DNA from: Serpula lacrymans var. lacrymans S7.9
Taxonomy: Eukaryota; Basidiomycota; Agaricomycetes; Boletales; Serpulaceae
NCBI RefSeq assembly: GCF_000218685.1
Contig: NW_006763290.1
Coordinates: forward strand, 1,988,871-2,052,870
Direction: 5' to 3'
Length of the DNA stretch: 64,000 bases
Shown: in pieces, positions 20,727-33,760 of the stretch
How the letters are laid out: each line of letters starts with the position of its first letter
How positions within the stretch are numbered: position 1 is the first letter of the stretch
The notes under the pieces: generated by a model
The model's database searches: none
What the model was told of the DNA's origin: nothing
The model's input: the letters and a program-made list of their open reading frames with translations, nothing else
Translations under genes and position numbers: made by a program

Positions 20727-21562
20727 GTTGACAGTAAAGTACTATTGCGGTTATTCACTATTACCATTACTCTTACTCTATCATCTTCTGGGTCTTTCAG
20801 TTGACACAGATGTATATTAAAAACAAAAATCAGCTATCGTGTCGAAATAATCTCCAATATCACCTGAAAATAATTGGACAAATCTATGTTTGATTACAAA
20901 TCAGTCTGTAAGCTGGGTTCTTCTATGGGACAAGCACACACTTTATCTAGAAGAGAATCACCTGTTGTTCCCACAGAATGCCTCTTATTAGACGTGTTAT
21001 TTCCCCACTGATGCACCTTTAATAAGAGGCAATAGAGGTGTTTCCGCACCTCTTGTATTATACCTTGATTAATTTGAGGCCTTAGGAAACTGCAACAAGC
21101 TCACCCCAGTAGCATCAGTGACCAATGACTACATTCTTACATCATCACTGTCGTGTCGTCCTTGCACAATCCACTCATAATCCATCTTTATCTTGCGCTT
21201 AAGAACACTGCCTGGATGTGGGGTAGATATAGAATATAAACATATTGTAGGGATTGATTCTACTTACAAAGGCTGCTTTTACAAAATCTAGTACATTGCC
21301 GACGACTATTTGCTAGATTATCCCACTCATGCACACCTGGGAAAGTAGCAGTAGAACAGGTAGTAATAGGATAAGTGTAATCAATGAATTGATATTTACT
21401 TTGATTCTGCAAACAGGCCCACTGGAATTGCTATCTTGTCAGGGTCCCTCCCAATTATGTCTTCCCAGAAATCCATAGCATTCTCACTCCCAAACCAAGT
21501 TGCTGCCCCTGTATTGTAGACATGACCCCTTGTTAGGAAAAAAAAACTTCCATAACGACCAG
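20727..21562. other. Intergenic; contains one copy of a dispersed repeat
   Basis: No gene seen. A block at about 20977-21090 (GTTATTTCCCCACTGATGCA through TTAATTTGAGGCCTTAG) recurs at 62225-62310 in the same orientation. Both copies contain AATAAGAGG(C/T) and ACCTCTT inverted motifs. Confidence 0.6.
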
Positions 21563-21968
21563 TGTTACAATTGATGTACCAGTACCTACTTACACTTCAC
21601 TTTTCGCACTTTTACTTTTATTTTTCCAAGTCACATGACCAGTCATGTGACCATTTACTTTACTTTACATTTTTGAACTTTTCATAGTCACATGACCAGT
21701 CATGTGACACAACACCTGACCAATGTCTAGACTCATCATGTGACCGGTCACATACTAGACATTGGGCTTTAAACTTTATTTACAACTGTACAGTACCTCA
21801 TGTATTTAGTATATATACAGGAGCAATACATGGGGAAGGACTCAGCAAGTCCTCCTGTTGTCTAGCACAACTAACTTGTTGAGACCTAAGGGGTGATCCC
21901 TTCCTTCTCTCTTCTCTCTATTGCTTGTCTGAGTTGTGCGCCAGAGTAACAAACTCTTGGTCATTACA
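21563..21968 (-). repeat. Solo LTR of an LTR-A subfamily
   Basis: 406 bp, TGTTACAATTGATG to GGTCATTACA, flanked by ACCAG on both sides (21558-21562, 21969-21973). Its distal half matches LTR-A (GAGTTGTGCGCCAGAGTAAC, CTCCTGTTGT). The proximal half differs and holds repeated copies of CACATGACCAGTCATGTGAC, a near-palindrome. Confidence 0.9.
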
Positions 21969-21973
21969 ACCAG

Positions 21974-22447
21974 TGCGTAAAGCTAAACTGTTTAGCTATT
22001 CAAATGATTAGTCTTTCTGGTAGGATAAGCCTAGTCAATGTATTTCTTTGTTCCTTAGCTTTTTATTAGTTGAAATACCCATTTAACTCCACATTAAAAA
22101 CCTCTGAGTCTTTCATCCTTGACTTACAACATTCCCTTGTATCTATTGACATCAAGAACTCATTGACCTCCTCCTCTCAACGCTTGTTGAGAGATAGGTT
22201 TTGTTTTTTGTTTTAGTTTAGCGTTACCTCACACAGAAGAGGGACATGAACTCACAGAGGTGGTGGTGGTGGTGGTGGTGGTGCCCGTTTGTGATGCTTG
22301 CTGGTTGCAACTCATGAGGGCCTGTGACAGTTGAAGTTGATACTTGCAGGGTGAGAATCTATAATGTACATCAGCAGATAATCAGTGGTAAGGCTTAGCT
22401 ATATTCACCAGCTATCATGATGACTTACCTAAGAAAATCCGAGGCTC
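21974..22447. repeat. Intergenic with a GGT microsatellite
   Basis: A run of about nine GGT units lies at 22259-22283. Nothing else recognised. Confidence 0.7.
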
Positions 22448-22685
22448 TTGCTCAGCATCATCATATGGTTAACCATTGCTGTAGGTAAGTTTCTCCTGCC
22501 AATATTCTGTCACATAGGATGGTCAGCTCCAGTAAAACACGGCCAAGAAATTGTACTGAACTGTCCACAGGAAGGGTCCAGTGCGTTGGCTCCTCTCACA
22601 AAGCAGAGCCTAGAAAGTTGCAAATGGTTACTGAAGCAAATGACAGGCGCAAAATTCACATGCAAGGTGAGTTTGTGTTAGTCAG

Positions 22686-23284
22686 GTGAAATGGGAGATG
22701 GTGAATGCAGAGATGACTGCTGATGAGCAACAAGCTCTCGAGGCACTGAAGAGTCTTCCTCTTAACAATGCTCATGACAACTTTGATAATGGATACAAGG
22801 GTAGTGTTAATATTGCCAATATACTTGATGGATCCAAGGGGCTGGACATAAGCCATGCAGGAGGAGAGTTTGAGGAATTGACGTGTGACTTGAATAGAGA
22901 AGTATGGAAGAAGTCAGATTATCAGCGTAGTATTGATATTCATTCAACTCACTGCATGTTTCCAGCCATTATAGATGCACAAAAAAGGCTCAATGCAACC
23001 ACCTCTTGCAACATGATTGAATCCAATGCAGACATCAAGCATTTCAGAAACATCTTCCACCACTCACCAATGCATACATGGACTTGTGTTATACACATGA
23101 GACAATCACCAGTCATGGTTTTCTGGCAGGATATATGAGAAATCAAGAGAGAGAAATGTTGGAAGGGATAGGTTATGTTCAAGTGAAGGTGGTGGATCTC
23201 TACTGTGAGCATTTCAATTGTTAGCAGAGAAGGAGTACAACAGTGACAGCATTTCTGGGGAGCTTCACACAGGCGCCCAATCTT
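22686..23284 (+). pseudogene. Fragment of a KDZ-like transposase
   Basis: The ORF contains the stretch LDISHAGGEFEELTCDLNRE, which I associate with the N-terminal region of KDZ (Kyakuja-Dileera-Zisupton) transposases of mushrooms. Only about 150 residues remain, with the frame lost after FWQDI near 23138. It ends where a Plavaka-like terminus begins (CATCAGGAAACC, 23285). Confidence 0.4.
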
Positions 23285-23477
23285 CATCAGGAAACCATGA
23301 TTTTACTATGATTGGATATAGTTTGGTATGATTGGGTAATAGACCAAATATAGCATTTGTGGCAAATAGTGCACTATAGATTGATATAGATGCCACTACT
23401 GCTACATATAGAGTACTTTTATTGCAATTAAAGCCAATCAGATCAGTTCAAAGTTGTCAATAATAAAATAATAGACT

Positions 23478-26400
23478 TTAAGTTACTATACTCCAACAAA
23501 TGAATTCTATACTACCATATTGTTTGGTATGCAAATTCGCTAGCCCAATTATTAAGTAAAAATGATCCACAAACATCCAGTACATTATCTGTCCTCCAAG
23601 TAGACGGCCAAACAATCCCAGGTCCAGTAAGAGGAACCAAATGACAAGTTTGATGTATGTTCCCCAGTAGAATAATAGCACCAGGTGCAACACCATTTGC
23701 CTGAGGGACTTACTTGGTAACAACGCACATGTGATGAAATTGCCCAGGATTTCTAGATATTTTGTACCACTCCACGTAAGCCAAAGGGCCTAAGGGCCAT
23801 GAATGAGGTGCAATATTGTAAGAATAAAGGATATCTGGGAGTGAGAATATGACCCTCAATCTCCCAACCTTCATCCCTATAGTGACATAGTAAGCAAAAA
23901 AGCAGTAGAGGGACAATACAGTTTGACGTACCTTGCAGGCCTATTGCCTCTGCTTCATCACTATGTGCTACAATAACAGCATCAAATCTGCCCTCCTCTC
24001 CTCTTTTTTCAGGATTGGCCTTTATACCTTCCACATGTTGGATGCTATCTATATCATTACCCTGACTATCCACACAAATTTGAATGAGTGCCAAATATTT
24101 AGTCAATCAAATGGAAGCTGGGCCAAGGCCACTTGATTTCTAGGGATTGTGTTCCCTCTGTCCATGAATTTGTTAAGGAAAGTATGTAGGTGATATGAGA
24201 AAGATGGACATTGATGACTTGTTTGAATGCTTTTCAGTGTCTGGCCAGGGGAATGTGGTCATTTAGCCAGGAAAATAGATAGGGGTTTGGATGAAGGCAA
24301 TAAACTAGCCTGTATACCTCCTTCCAACTCTACCTGCTTCTCTTCTTCTCTCTTGTAGTTGTTCAGGTAACTTTCTAACATAGCTACTTTCTCCTGCCTA
24401 CTAAGCCACTGAGTCATCTGAGGAACTTTGTCATGGAAATTTGATGCCCTCCAGCCTTCCTTGGCAAAATCTATGTGGAACCTTTTGAACATTTCTGTGT
24501 TGTAATTGTCAGTGGTGCCACAATTTCTAATACACTCAGCATAGTGTAGCATGGAGTGAAACTTGGGAACATTGAGATGCTCTTGTACCCCAAGATGGAC
24601 AAAAATGTGCTTGTTGGCACAATATTCCAGATATTGAATGGTGGTATTGTCATGGCTTGTATATTGTGTCATGTAGATAAAGCCCAGAAGTGCCTATAAC
24701 AAGTTACGGCCTGAGAGGGGACCTTCCCTACAATGCACCCCAGTAAAATCCTCACCATATTTTTCTCTCCGTCCCAGATATCTGGGATAGCTGTGACCAA
24801 CCATGCTTGAAATGCCATACACCAAAGCAAGGGGGGAGTCTACGAATGCAATTATCCAGCTCTTTGTTGGTCATCAAGCTAGAGCACCAGTGAATCAGAT
24901 GTTTTACGACATCTTGATAGAGTTGATGGAGTATATCAGGGGCTATCGCAATGAGGAAACCCCTCCAAGAAAGGATGACGGACACCCCCAGACACATTTT
25001 GAGCTTTGCATCTCTCCTGGAAATTGCTGATAGAGGTTGCGTCAACTTTGGCTGTTGATATAACCTCAGCAGTCTTCTTCTGTGTCCTCCATCTCCCTGG
25101 ACATCTTTCTCCCATGGTATCTTCAGAGGCATCACATTCAGGACAGGTCCCATATTTTGCACAGGTGATGAGATATTGTTCTGGATAATCAGCTATATAG
25201 CAGGCTAGGATGGGATGGATCCTCCTAACCCTTCCATCTCCCCCTGTGACTTCCATTCCATGCTTTCCAGGCTCTATCAGAGGCTCCAAGACTATGCGCA
25301 TTGAGTCATGAAAGAGTTGTTGAATATGTGCTGACTTTTGCTTTTTGGATAGATTGTCTCCTACATTTTTGCTGACATAGAGATAGGCAATAAGAATATA
25401 GGCGTGTTTGGAAGGTTTACGGCGCATAAATCTGGGCAAATTTCCCTGAGTTAGATACACTAGATAAACAGACTTGTTGCCAGAGAACTGGGTGAGTTGC
25501 CCTTTTTCTGTGGCTATGATAACAGGGACTACACAGGCACCTTCAGGTAAGCGATTCTAGATGGGAATATTATCATCAAATATCTGAAATGACACATTTG
25601 GATTTATGCCACCTACCTGTACTGTGTTCCACCAATCTCCGGTCCACATCTCATTGTAAATCCTGTGAGATTTTGAAGCATTGGTGAAGATACGCTTGGG
25701 CTTGTAGACAATGTCCTTGGCATGAGCTGGATTTCCTAGCAAGGACTTGATAGCTTTGATAGGATCACAATTATAAACCATATGCTTATGCTTGGGACTA
25801 TTTCTGAACCACAATTCTCTAGTTTTCCAAGTAGCACATTCTGGAACACAATCAACCAGCTTATGGAGCCCATATATATTATGGTAGGATACACCTTATT
25901 TATCCGCCACCTTGGTTGAAATAGATAAATCAGTATATGTGCTTGAAAGAGAGAAGAGGCAACATACCCCTGGTATTGCCATTAATCTATCAAATAATTT
26001 ATGGCCTATTCCATCCTGTACAGCCCAGCAAGCAACCCTCCAGTCCAGCTCTGATGCAAAGGGTGCAAAAATGTTCCCTGATCCATCTGACTTATCTGAG
26101 TCCATATCCATATCACCATCCATATTCTCAGCTCCAAATTCTCTTTTCCATCTCTCATATACCGTTTTATCCATCCTAATTACCTTGCCTGCAGTAGGGT
26201 GGGGTACCTCAATACGCTCCTTATCATCTTCATCAGGAAGCTTTGAGGGTCCAGCCATATTCTCCTCAGATTCTGTGGGAGTAAAGTCATAGAGACAATT
26301 ATATTAGTCATCCACCACGTCTTCTGGGTCTTCATCCATAGGTCTAAGTTTATCAGGTAACATATCAGGTACTTCCCTTATCTCCAAATCATTGCCCCTA

Positions 26401-26612
26401 TCAAGTTCTCCTGGAATCGTCAAACTTTGTAGCTTCCATTTGTTATATTGCTTGCAGCTTTTTGTTGACGACAGATAGGATATCAGGCCCTGGGGAGTTT
26501 TAAGCTTCTTGTGATAAGCAGGACAGATTGTAAGATCCTCATCTGTAGACTGGGCAGATGTGAGCTCAACTTGAACATTTAAAGCCGGAAGTACTGATCG
26601 TAGGACAACCAT
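23478..26612 (-). pseudogene. Plavaka-type (CACTA-like) transposase, decayed
   Basis: From N to C: a zinc-finger-like start (CPAYHKKLKTPQGLISYLSS, 26304-26612); an HPTAGKVIRMD region with FAPFASELDWRVACW (25896-26258); IYNEMWTGDWWNTVQ (25557-25814); LPRFMRRKPSKHAYILI, then RRIHPILACYIADYPEQYL with CPECD (24936-25460); IAPDILHQLYQDVVKHLI (24752-25162); FHSMLHYAECIRNCGTTDNY (24259-24672); LAYVEWYKI (23710-23916); and the C-terminal NVLDVCGSFLLN-like end at about 23500-23620. These match the order in Plavaka transposases as I know them. Breaks are an in-frame TAG at 25557-25559, a frame change near 24940 and others toward the C-terminus. It cannot encode an active enzyme. Confidence 0.85.
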
Positions 26613-26871
26613 AATGAGATGCTAGACATAGAGAGGGATATAAAAGCAGTAGAGGCACCTGCTGGATCAGATGGATGGGCGTTTACGTGACAAGCACAAT
26701 GATGGCAAAGGTCAGTAAGGCAAAAATACAACAGTCTGAATACATATCATTGAACCTAAAGATTATATGTAAAGCTACAGACTACACTGTGACTGATAGC
26801 AATACATTCTATAGGCACAGTTCAGGATTTGTTCATAATCGTAAAATAAAAGACAAAAAAAGTACTTCCTT

Positions 26872-28497
26872 TTACTTTTTTTGCCTGCTACGGGTGCGTG
26901 TTGATCTCAGGCACTTGCTGACAGGCTCCTCCCCTTTATTTCCATCTGAAGTGTGTTTATTTCCACTTGAAGGCTTGCTGGGCCAAGATATGAGTGGGTC
27001 TGGGGGATTGTAATGGTCGACAGGCAAAGACAAGAGAGATGGTTTCTTCACGTCTTGGAGCTGCAGCTGGTACCTCTCTCTTCCAGCATTGATAACCTCC
27101 ACAGATGCTCCCACCCTATCAGACTGAGGCTCAATACTGTTCCTCATATCTTTCACAATATCCACCATCTCCTGATATGAAATATATTTGGGGGAAGGAC
27201 TATAAAGCATGTTCCCATCACCACTAAATGTTTCACTCCACATGAATGCACTAAAAAGCTTGACCATCCCTGCCCTGACAGACATATGCCTGCAGAAATA
27301 ATAATCGATGCATGCCATAAAGTGTACGCATGAGAGCATAACTTTTTCCATTGCTACTGTGTTGGCATCAAGTGTGTAACACCCCCATTTGACCCAGGCA
27401 GGAATATTGTCCTGTTTGCTGTGAGAAGAGAGTTGCGACTGATGAGATGGGATATTCAGGATGCCTCCCTTAGTACTATTCCTAGGGAGATCCTCTTTGT
27501 AGACAGGGGTAATGTGACTGCGTAATGAGACATCACTGTGCTGATGAGGTGGTGATTCCAGAGGCTTCTGTTTCTGAGGGGCTAAGCGCTTTGATGACAC
27601 AGGTTTCTTTCCGGCTGCAGATTGCTTCTGTTTCTGAGAGGTTGAGTGCTTTGTCAACACAGGTTTTTTGCAAGCTGTAGTTTGCTTTGCTTTCTCATCC
27701 CAGCTGATTTGCTGACAGTAGGGGCCTTTGGAGTTGACCATGATCAACTATAGCATCCAGAAAATGGACTCCATGTCATGGATGTAGTCATGTGGCACGT
27801 CAGGTTGTAGAACTCTCCCTATAGCTTGGTAAGGATATGTCCCCTAATATTCCAAAGATATAAGAAATCATCCTATTGTAATGGAGTAAAAAAACTCATG
27901 GTCAGATATTTTGTGGTCCTCTCAGTGTCACCATTTTGAACATCTTCAGCCATTGCCCAATCTCCTAAAACTCCGGGATGCTGTGGATACCAGTCATTAC
28001 TGATGTTAACAGGCCAATCTGGGACAGCAAAATGGGGCAAGGCAGCTTTGACTCAAAGCCATGAATTGCCATCACTAATGTCACAATGAATGAGACCATG
28101 TCCCAAGTAACCATTCTGAAGGCCTGTGTAGCCAGATATTAGCAAGTGATGAGATGGACATAAATAATTCTTGGTTTACCAAGTAAAACACCAATAATCC
28201 CATCCAGCATTTTATGTACACAGGAAAACCACACAAGTTCTACCCCAACTGTTTTCACGGCCATGCAATGATGTGTACGGTCCTCCAAGGCAGCCAACTC
28301 TGAAACTCCTGCTCATGATAATCTTGGTTGTGTCCTGGACAAGCGTCCCAGGATGCGCAAAAATGTTGCAAATGCCAACTCCCCAGTGCAAATCCAGTGC
28401 CCGGGAACCAACCCCAGGTATGTCCCATCATCTCAAATATTACTCCACCACCATCTTGAAATACTTTTTCTTCTGATTTACCCATATGACCTAACAA
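26872..28497 (-). pseudogene. Unrecognised minus-strand gene remnant
   Basis: The main ORF (26872-27747) has a Lys/Gln-rich low-complexity start and then a globular part with WVKWGCYTLDANTVAMEKV and MVKLFSAFMWSETFSGDGN, ending in a basic tail (RSTRTRSRQKK). Upstream, 27800-28497 contains further short coding-like pieces (GHTWGWFPGTGFALGSWHL, DWPVNISNDWYPQHPGVLG) separated by stops that could be introns. No family recognised. It lies head-to-tail upstream of the Plavaka gene and may belong to the same or a neighbouring transposon. Confidence 0.4.
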
Positions 28498-28504
28498 CCA
28501 TGAA

Positions 28505-29258
28505 TCATAAGTTCATACATTTAATTGTACTTAAAAGGTCTGATATACATTTCATCAGCAATTTCAAGTGAGTCAACTGGCTTATCAAACAATTTGCCAT
28601 CCCCAAAAGGGTCCAACTCTGTCTCCCTAGTGGGCAGTTCTTGCAAGTGGGGTCATCCGCTACCCCAATATGGAAGAGGTGATTCTTTAGAGGTATGTAA
28701 CCTATTTGGAGTTGGATCAGTATACTGGCTTGACAGCGGGGGAGGTCAGCAATTGGTTTAATGAAAGTCTTAGCTGGGAGACTGTTGTCGAGGCATGCTA
28801 AACGCTCAGCACGGGGCAATTGTGCCCATAATATTTTCCAGGTGAGTCTGGTGGTAGCAATGTGTTGTTGTTTAATGGTGAAGGAGCTGGCTGGTAGGGT
28901 TTTGCATAGACAGAGTGGGAGTTTTTCTCTTGGTGAAGTTTTTGAGGTTCCCTCGCTGGCTGCTTTGGCTTGTTTGTCTGCCTCTTCGTTGCCCAGTGTT
29001 CCATGACGGGTGGCTATTGAGTGAACAGTGAGGTCATGGTTGGATTTCCAATGTTTCTTGAGTGTGCACAGTTGACAGTTGAATTGGTCCAGTAGCATGT
29101 GGCCTGGTTGGCCAGACCAACTACTTTGTACCTACATGTCTCTTCCCTTCCCAGTGCAATATGGTCCGAGTCTGAGTCAAGGCGCAGCAAGTTCTTACCA
29201 CAGTTTTAGTTTGTCCATGCCCCAATGTTCCAGGGAATCCCGCCCTGGCACTACTAGT
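28505..29258 (-). pseudogene. LINE fragment: RNase H and C-terminal zinc motif
   Basis: The RNase H end is seen as DLTVHSIATRHGTLGNEEADKQ, followed by a linker and LPRCQASILIQLQIGYIPL, then DDPTCKNCPLGRQ. This pattern is typical of fungal Tad-like non-LTR retrotransposons. Coding similarity can be followed weakly upstream to 29258, where a solo LTR-A cuts in, and possibly again at 29677-29830. The reverse transcriptase is not present. Confidence 0.7.
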
Positions 29259-29676
29259 TGTTACAACCAGCATTTTGTATACTCTGGCACACAACTTAGA
29301 CAAAGCTTATAAGGAAATGAGGGGAGTGGCTACCCTTTAGATAGGACCAAGTTTGTTGTGGGTAAATAATAGGAGGACTCGCTGAGGAGTCTTTTGGATC
29401 TTACTGGGTATTTATACTACTACAGGTTGTTTGTACATGTGTACTATACAGTTGATGGAAACAGTGGCTGATAATGTCATAGAGCACAGCTATGTGACCA
29501 GCTCCACTGTGTGAGATACTTGTAGCTAAAAATAAAAAAAGGCCGCGCAGTGCGAGAAAGGGGAGTTTGAACAAAATGAAAAGTGCCACATGGCACAGTG
29601 TGTGAAAACTACAAACTACAGAAGAAGTTAAAGAGGAGAATCAAATTTAAAGATCCAAAAATTGTGTATTGTAACA
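29259..29676 (+). repeat. Solo LTR-A in the LINE fragment
   Basis: 418 bp, TGTTACAACCAGCATTTTG to TTGTAACA, flanked by CTAGT (29254-29258, 29677-29681). Confidence 0.92.
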
Positions 29677-29681
29677 CTAGT

Positions 29682-30500
29682 CGCAATTGATCTGCCCAAC
29701 CCCCACAAGTAACAAGTGAAAGCAAAGCTGGAACTACTGGGTGACCTGCACAGTGCCCCATGCTGTTCCTGTGGACTTTATTTGGTGTGGGAGTCATACT
29801 GCAGGTGTTGTTGGGCTGCCTCACCAGTATCAGTCACCAGCGCCTGACTGTAGCTCTTCAAGCTCAAGACACTAGTGCTGCAGAAGCACATAGTAGTCAG
29901 TGTTCGGATAGGAGTTTGGTGAATTATGAGGCATCAAGTGAGTGATAACTTGATATATCTGAGATAATCTCACTGTTAGTACAAACAGCCTCTCACACTT
30001 CATTTGTAAACTATGTTGTGGACAGTTACAGCAACACAGCGTCTACTGATCTGGAAGGTTTGTTCAGGTGTTGTTGATATATGCTCAGATCTTATTTTTT
30101 TTTCGATTTTCACAGATGCAAATGCAAGATTCCTCAATTGGCTAAAGGACATTGCACCTGTCTGGGATGCAGTCCAGCTCTCAGCAAGTATATGGAGACT
30201 TGTCTCACTTTAATCACAATGTATCCTGGCACTCAAGAGTCTTTGCAACTTGCTCCCAAGTCTCTCAACACAAGCATTTCTATTGTTTGCAGCGAACCAA
30301 ATGAGTTAGCTATCAAGAGTAGTAAGTTTGACTTTATTTACTCCTTATGCCTCCCATGTTTGATTATTATGATGTAGGTGTCATGGCAAAGGCAACTGTT
30401 GCTGATCTTGCGGCATTGGTACATCAATAACTGAAATCAAGCAAGAGACTGCATGCATGACTAGTATAATAATATTAGATCTACCCTTTCATTGGCAACT
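29682..30500. other. No clear gene
   Basis: Short plus-strand frames (29760-29945, 30081-30377) with GT..AG-like borders but no recognised domain. Possibly the 5' part of the gene that follows. Confidence 0.3.
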
Positions 30501-30511
30501 GGAGGTCCGGA

Positions 30512-32250
30512 GTGTCCAATCCGTCTCTTGTGGATCTGACGCACACTATCACTCTGCGTGACATAAAGAAGACAAGGGATGGAATACTAGAAGCGTTGAA
30601 TAAGATACTGCTTGAGAGTTATTTAAGAAAGTATCACAATGCATTGACGGAGCAGCCTGAATCCCCTATTGCAGCTGCTCTCTTGTCTGTCATACAAAGA
30701 AGGGCACCTACTGTCCACAAATTGATGTAATCTTTAATGATGTTTCTCTGGTAGAATCAACTTGAAATTAGAATGATGCTTGCCTTCATAGAACTCGCTC
30801 CAGACAGCATCTATTCAAGGACTCAGACTACTTTGCATATCACAATGCTACAAAGTCATTGATCTCTCGATGGCTTTGTCAACTTGAATCCTCAATCCTC
30901 AAAACTCTCATCCTCATAGCTAGGCAAGTCACACTTGGGTGTACCAAAACCTTCCAAAACCGCCAATTGGTATGATAAGCATGCGGCCCTTTCACGCACA
31001 TCCTCTAACTCTTCCAATTTATCAGCAAGAACATTCTGAAGCTCCAAGATGCTGGAGATGACTCCATCTTAGCACTTTGTGCCCAGACTAGCATTTAAAC
31101 TGAAATCCTCATCGCTCTCATGATCAGGATCATGATGTTCTGCAAGTTATCCTGATATTGGGGAAGTACTTTGACATCCAAGTAAGCCTTGAGGACTCAA
31201 ACACTCACTATCGCCATGGTCAAGGGCCCTAGGAAAAGATAGTAAGTTTCCCAGCGCTGTTGAAGGACATGTGGTCACTAATTTTTCTTAACTACATCAC
31301 AGCACTGCACAGAATCCCCTTGTCCATCACAGTTGCCACTTTGGAAGGGCTATACATGTGTTTTGTAATGTTCAAGGTCTTATTGAGAATGGAATCAGGC
31401 GTATGGTCTCTGACAAGCCTGAGGAAGAACTTACTGCTGTATATATTCTATGTTTTCTGTTTTCATTGCTAGGACACTGTTTTTAATTATTGATCACTGT
31501 ATAGGGAATGCAGGGAATAGTTTGTATTCCTGGATTTGCTCAAACTATTGCCTGGGCTCAAGAAACATTTGATGAGAGAAGATCCTTCCGGGGAGGACAT
31601 AATCCACATCACAGATTTGGTATACATATCCTTGTTTCATGTTAAGCTAACTATATTCACACCTTACACAGATTCAGAAAAGAGTCAATGGAGCCAGATC
31701 AGATGACACCAAGGGTAAGGGTATCAGGAGTGCTGTCATCGATTGGATCATGCCCAAGGAGCAGACATTTGCGCCTCATATTCCCCGCAATGTGAAGGCT
31801 GGATGCAGCTTCAACCACAAACACACAGGCACTCTCCTATGCCCTTCCGTGTTAGACTGGTCAAATACTGAGTAAGTTTCCCTTGGAATTAACTGAAGAC
31901 CTGTCCCGCAATCCATAAAATTAACTAACCTTTTCAGAATCAAAAATAAGCTTGTAAATGGTCAAACTCAAGATTCCGGTGACCAGTGGCCAATAATGTT
32001 GTATGCCAACTACAAATACAATGCAGAGGATCCCTGGAACGGCCTATTAAGAAGTGGTTAATGTGTGTGGGTCAGTCTACACAGCCTTGATTCCCTTAGG
32101 CTGATCTTTTTCTATAGGCTTTTGATCACATTTTCACTTCACCCAGCTTTGTTGACCAAGAATCTAAGGCCACACGCTCTGGTAATGCCAGGATACATAG
32201 CATGCAAGTCGTGACGAAAGCTTCTGTTGCATACGTGGCCACACAAGTAA
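30512..32250 (+). pseudogene. DUF6698-like basidiomycete gene, probably broken
   Basis: The clearest exons are 31680-31872 (VNGARSDDTKGKGIRSAVID, then GCSFNHKHTGTLLCPSVLDW) and about 31940-32060 (SGDQWPIMLYANYKYNAEDP), followed by FDHIFTSPSFVDQ and MQVVTKASVAYVATQ up to about 32248. The order resembles the family Pfam calls DUF6698, common and multi-copy in Agaricomycetes, function unknown. That assignment is from memory. The 5' exon may be 30512-30730, but 30731-31500 reads poorly. The usual 3' exons are not found before the repeat at 32823. Confidence 0.45.
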
Positions 32251-32822
32251 GTGAAGTTTTATAAAAGTCTGTAATACAGTGCCCTGGCGAAGATTCATGA
32301 AAAGCGGGCTGCTATGAAAAACCAGGGTTCTAATATATATTTTTATATGAATTAGTAGATTTAGGTGTTTTTCGCAGGCTTATTCAACTCAAAATCTTGT
32401 TGCATATACAATGTTGCTCTGATAATTGTCTACCAGTAGTTCTACTTACTACTAGGTACTAATATACAGATTTTACCAAACAAAATGAATCCAGAACAAT
32501 GCTAGATACCGCTATCTCGAATGCATCAGAGACTCAGATGAAAGTCACAGCAAGCTGCTAGATGGAGGTCATAATAGAGCTAGCATAAGCTATATGGCAA
32601 AGATAGTCAGGATGGTGAAACAGACCGAAGAAAATACACATGCTCTTGTTTTACCAGTCACCAGACTGAAGAGCTCTATGAGATATAGCATTGCTGGCGT
32701 AAGCTATCACATACCAACATATTGATAGAACTGACCAGGTAATGTATACCGACTACAACTTTACCAGGGCTAGAAGATGTATCAGCTGCTACTTTACCAG
32801 AGTCAGAAGACTGATGGACCTT

Positions 32823-32930
32823 TCTGTAGAAATTATATTACATAAGCAAACTTCGGAGCTTTGCCCGAAGATTTACTCTGTGATTATAACCGGCTTTTTG
32901 TGGCCACCATTGTTTTTTCACATGATATTG
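32823..32930 (+). repeat. Dispersed repeat R, copy 1
   Basis: About 105 bases starting GTAGAAATTATATTACATAAG, including CTTCGGAGCTTTGCCCGAAG, which can form a hairpin. The second copy is at 59838-59941. Confidence 0.7.
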
Positions 32931-32935
32931 GCTAG

Positions 32936-33007
32936 TGTGTGAGAACCATGAAAGAAAGTTAAGGTGGAGAATGAAATTTAAAGGTCCAAAAATTGTGTAA
33001 TGTAATA
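32936..33007 (+). repeat. LTR-A 3' remnant
   Basis: It matches the last 70 bases of LTR-A (GTTAAGGTGGAGAATGAAAT, then GGTCCAAAAATTGTGTAATG). Confidence 0.7.
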
Positions 33008-33760
33008 ATTGCATAGAGGTCCATAGGATGCTAGCAGAGTGCAGAGAGGGGCCAGGTTGATACTGGCCTCAATAGAGGTCAAGATTAGGCATTTGGTTGT
33101 TGAAGAAGTATTTGGGGTTGGGTTGGGAGGCCATTGTCAATGCTGAGTACCTTCCTTAGCAATGTCTCATATTTATATTCTATCTTACAGCCAATCTGCC
33201 ACATCTGTGTGCTACATGCCTTGCCAATAATTATGCTTTGGCACCATCGTTCAACACAAAATATCTGTCCTCCTTACTTGTAATAGTTAGCTCGAGCGGC
33301 ATCGACCAGGTTTAGGATACAGTCTCTGTATTTTTTTGGAATTCATATTTTTTGAGTCCGCCTGTATGTGATTTTTACACTGACATGTCTAATGATCTGC
33401 AATTAGCTGTAAAGTCCAGCCGCTGTGGAGAGGTTCAGAATCAAAGTTCAGCTGACTTTCAAAATTTTCTCATCACGTGCTTTCTTGCGATATCAGGATG
33501 ATCAATTGTCTTTATTCTCTAAGATACACGGCCCTATGGGCATCCCTGGTACCGGGAGTTGAAGCTCAGTAAATAGTTATGTGATCACTGGTGACATTCA
33601 GTATAATGATGTGGAGAAGAATAGATGTATTGGAATTTTTGCGTTTATTGAAGACAATTTTGAATAATGGGGAAGGGAGTGTTATACCACAACAATGTCT
33701 GAAAAGTGAGTAGCTAGCGTCCTTAACAGTAGAGAGCTTAAATTTTGTAGAGAACAAGGG
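33008..33760. other. No gene seen
   Basis: AT-rich sequence without a convincing frame or a recognised repeat. Confidence 0.5.

Noticed and set aside
23285..28510. Complete Plavaka element with both TIRs
   Set aside because: A CATCAGGAAACC terminus is seen on one side only; no inverse copy was found at 26.6-28.5 kb.
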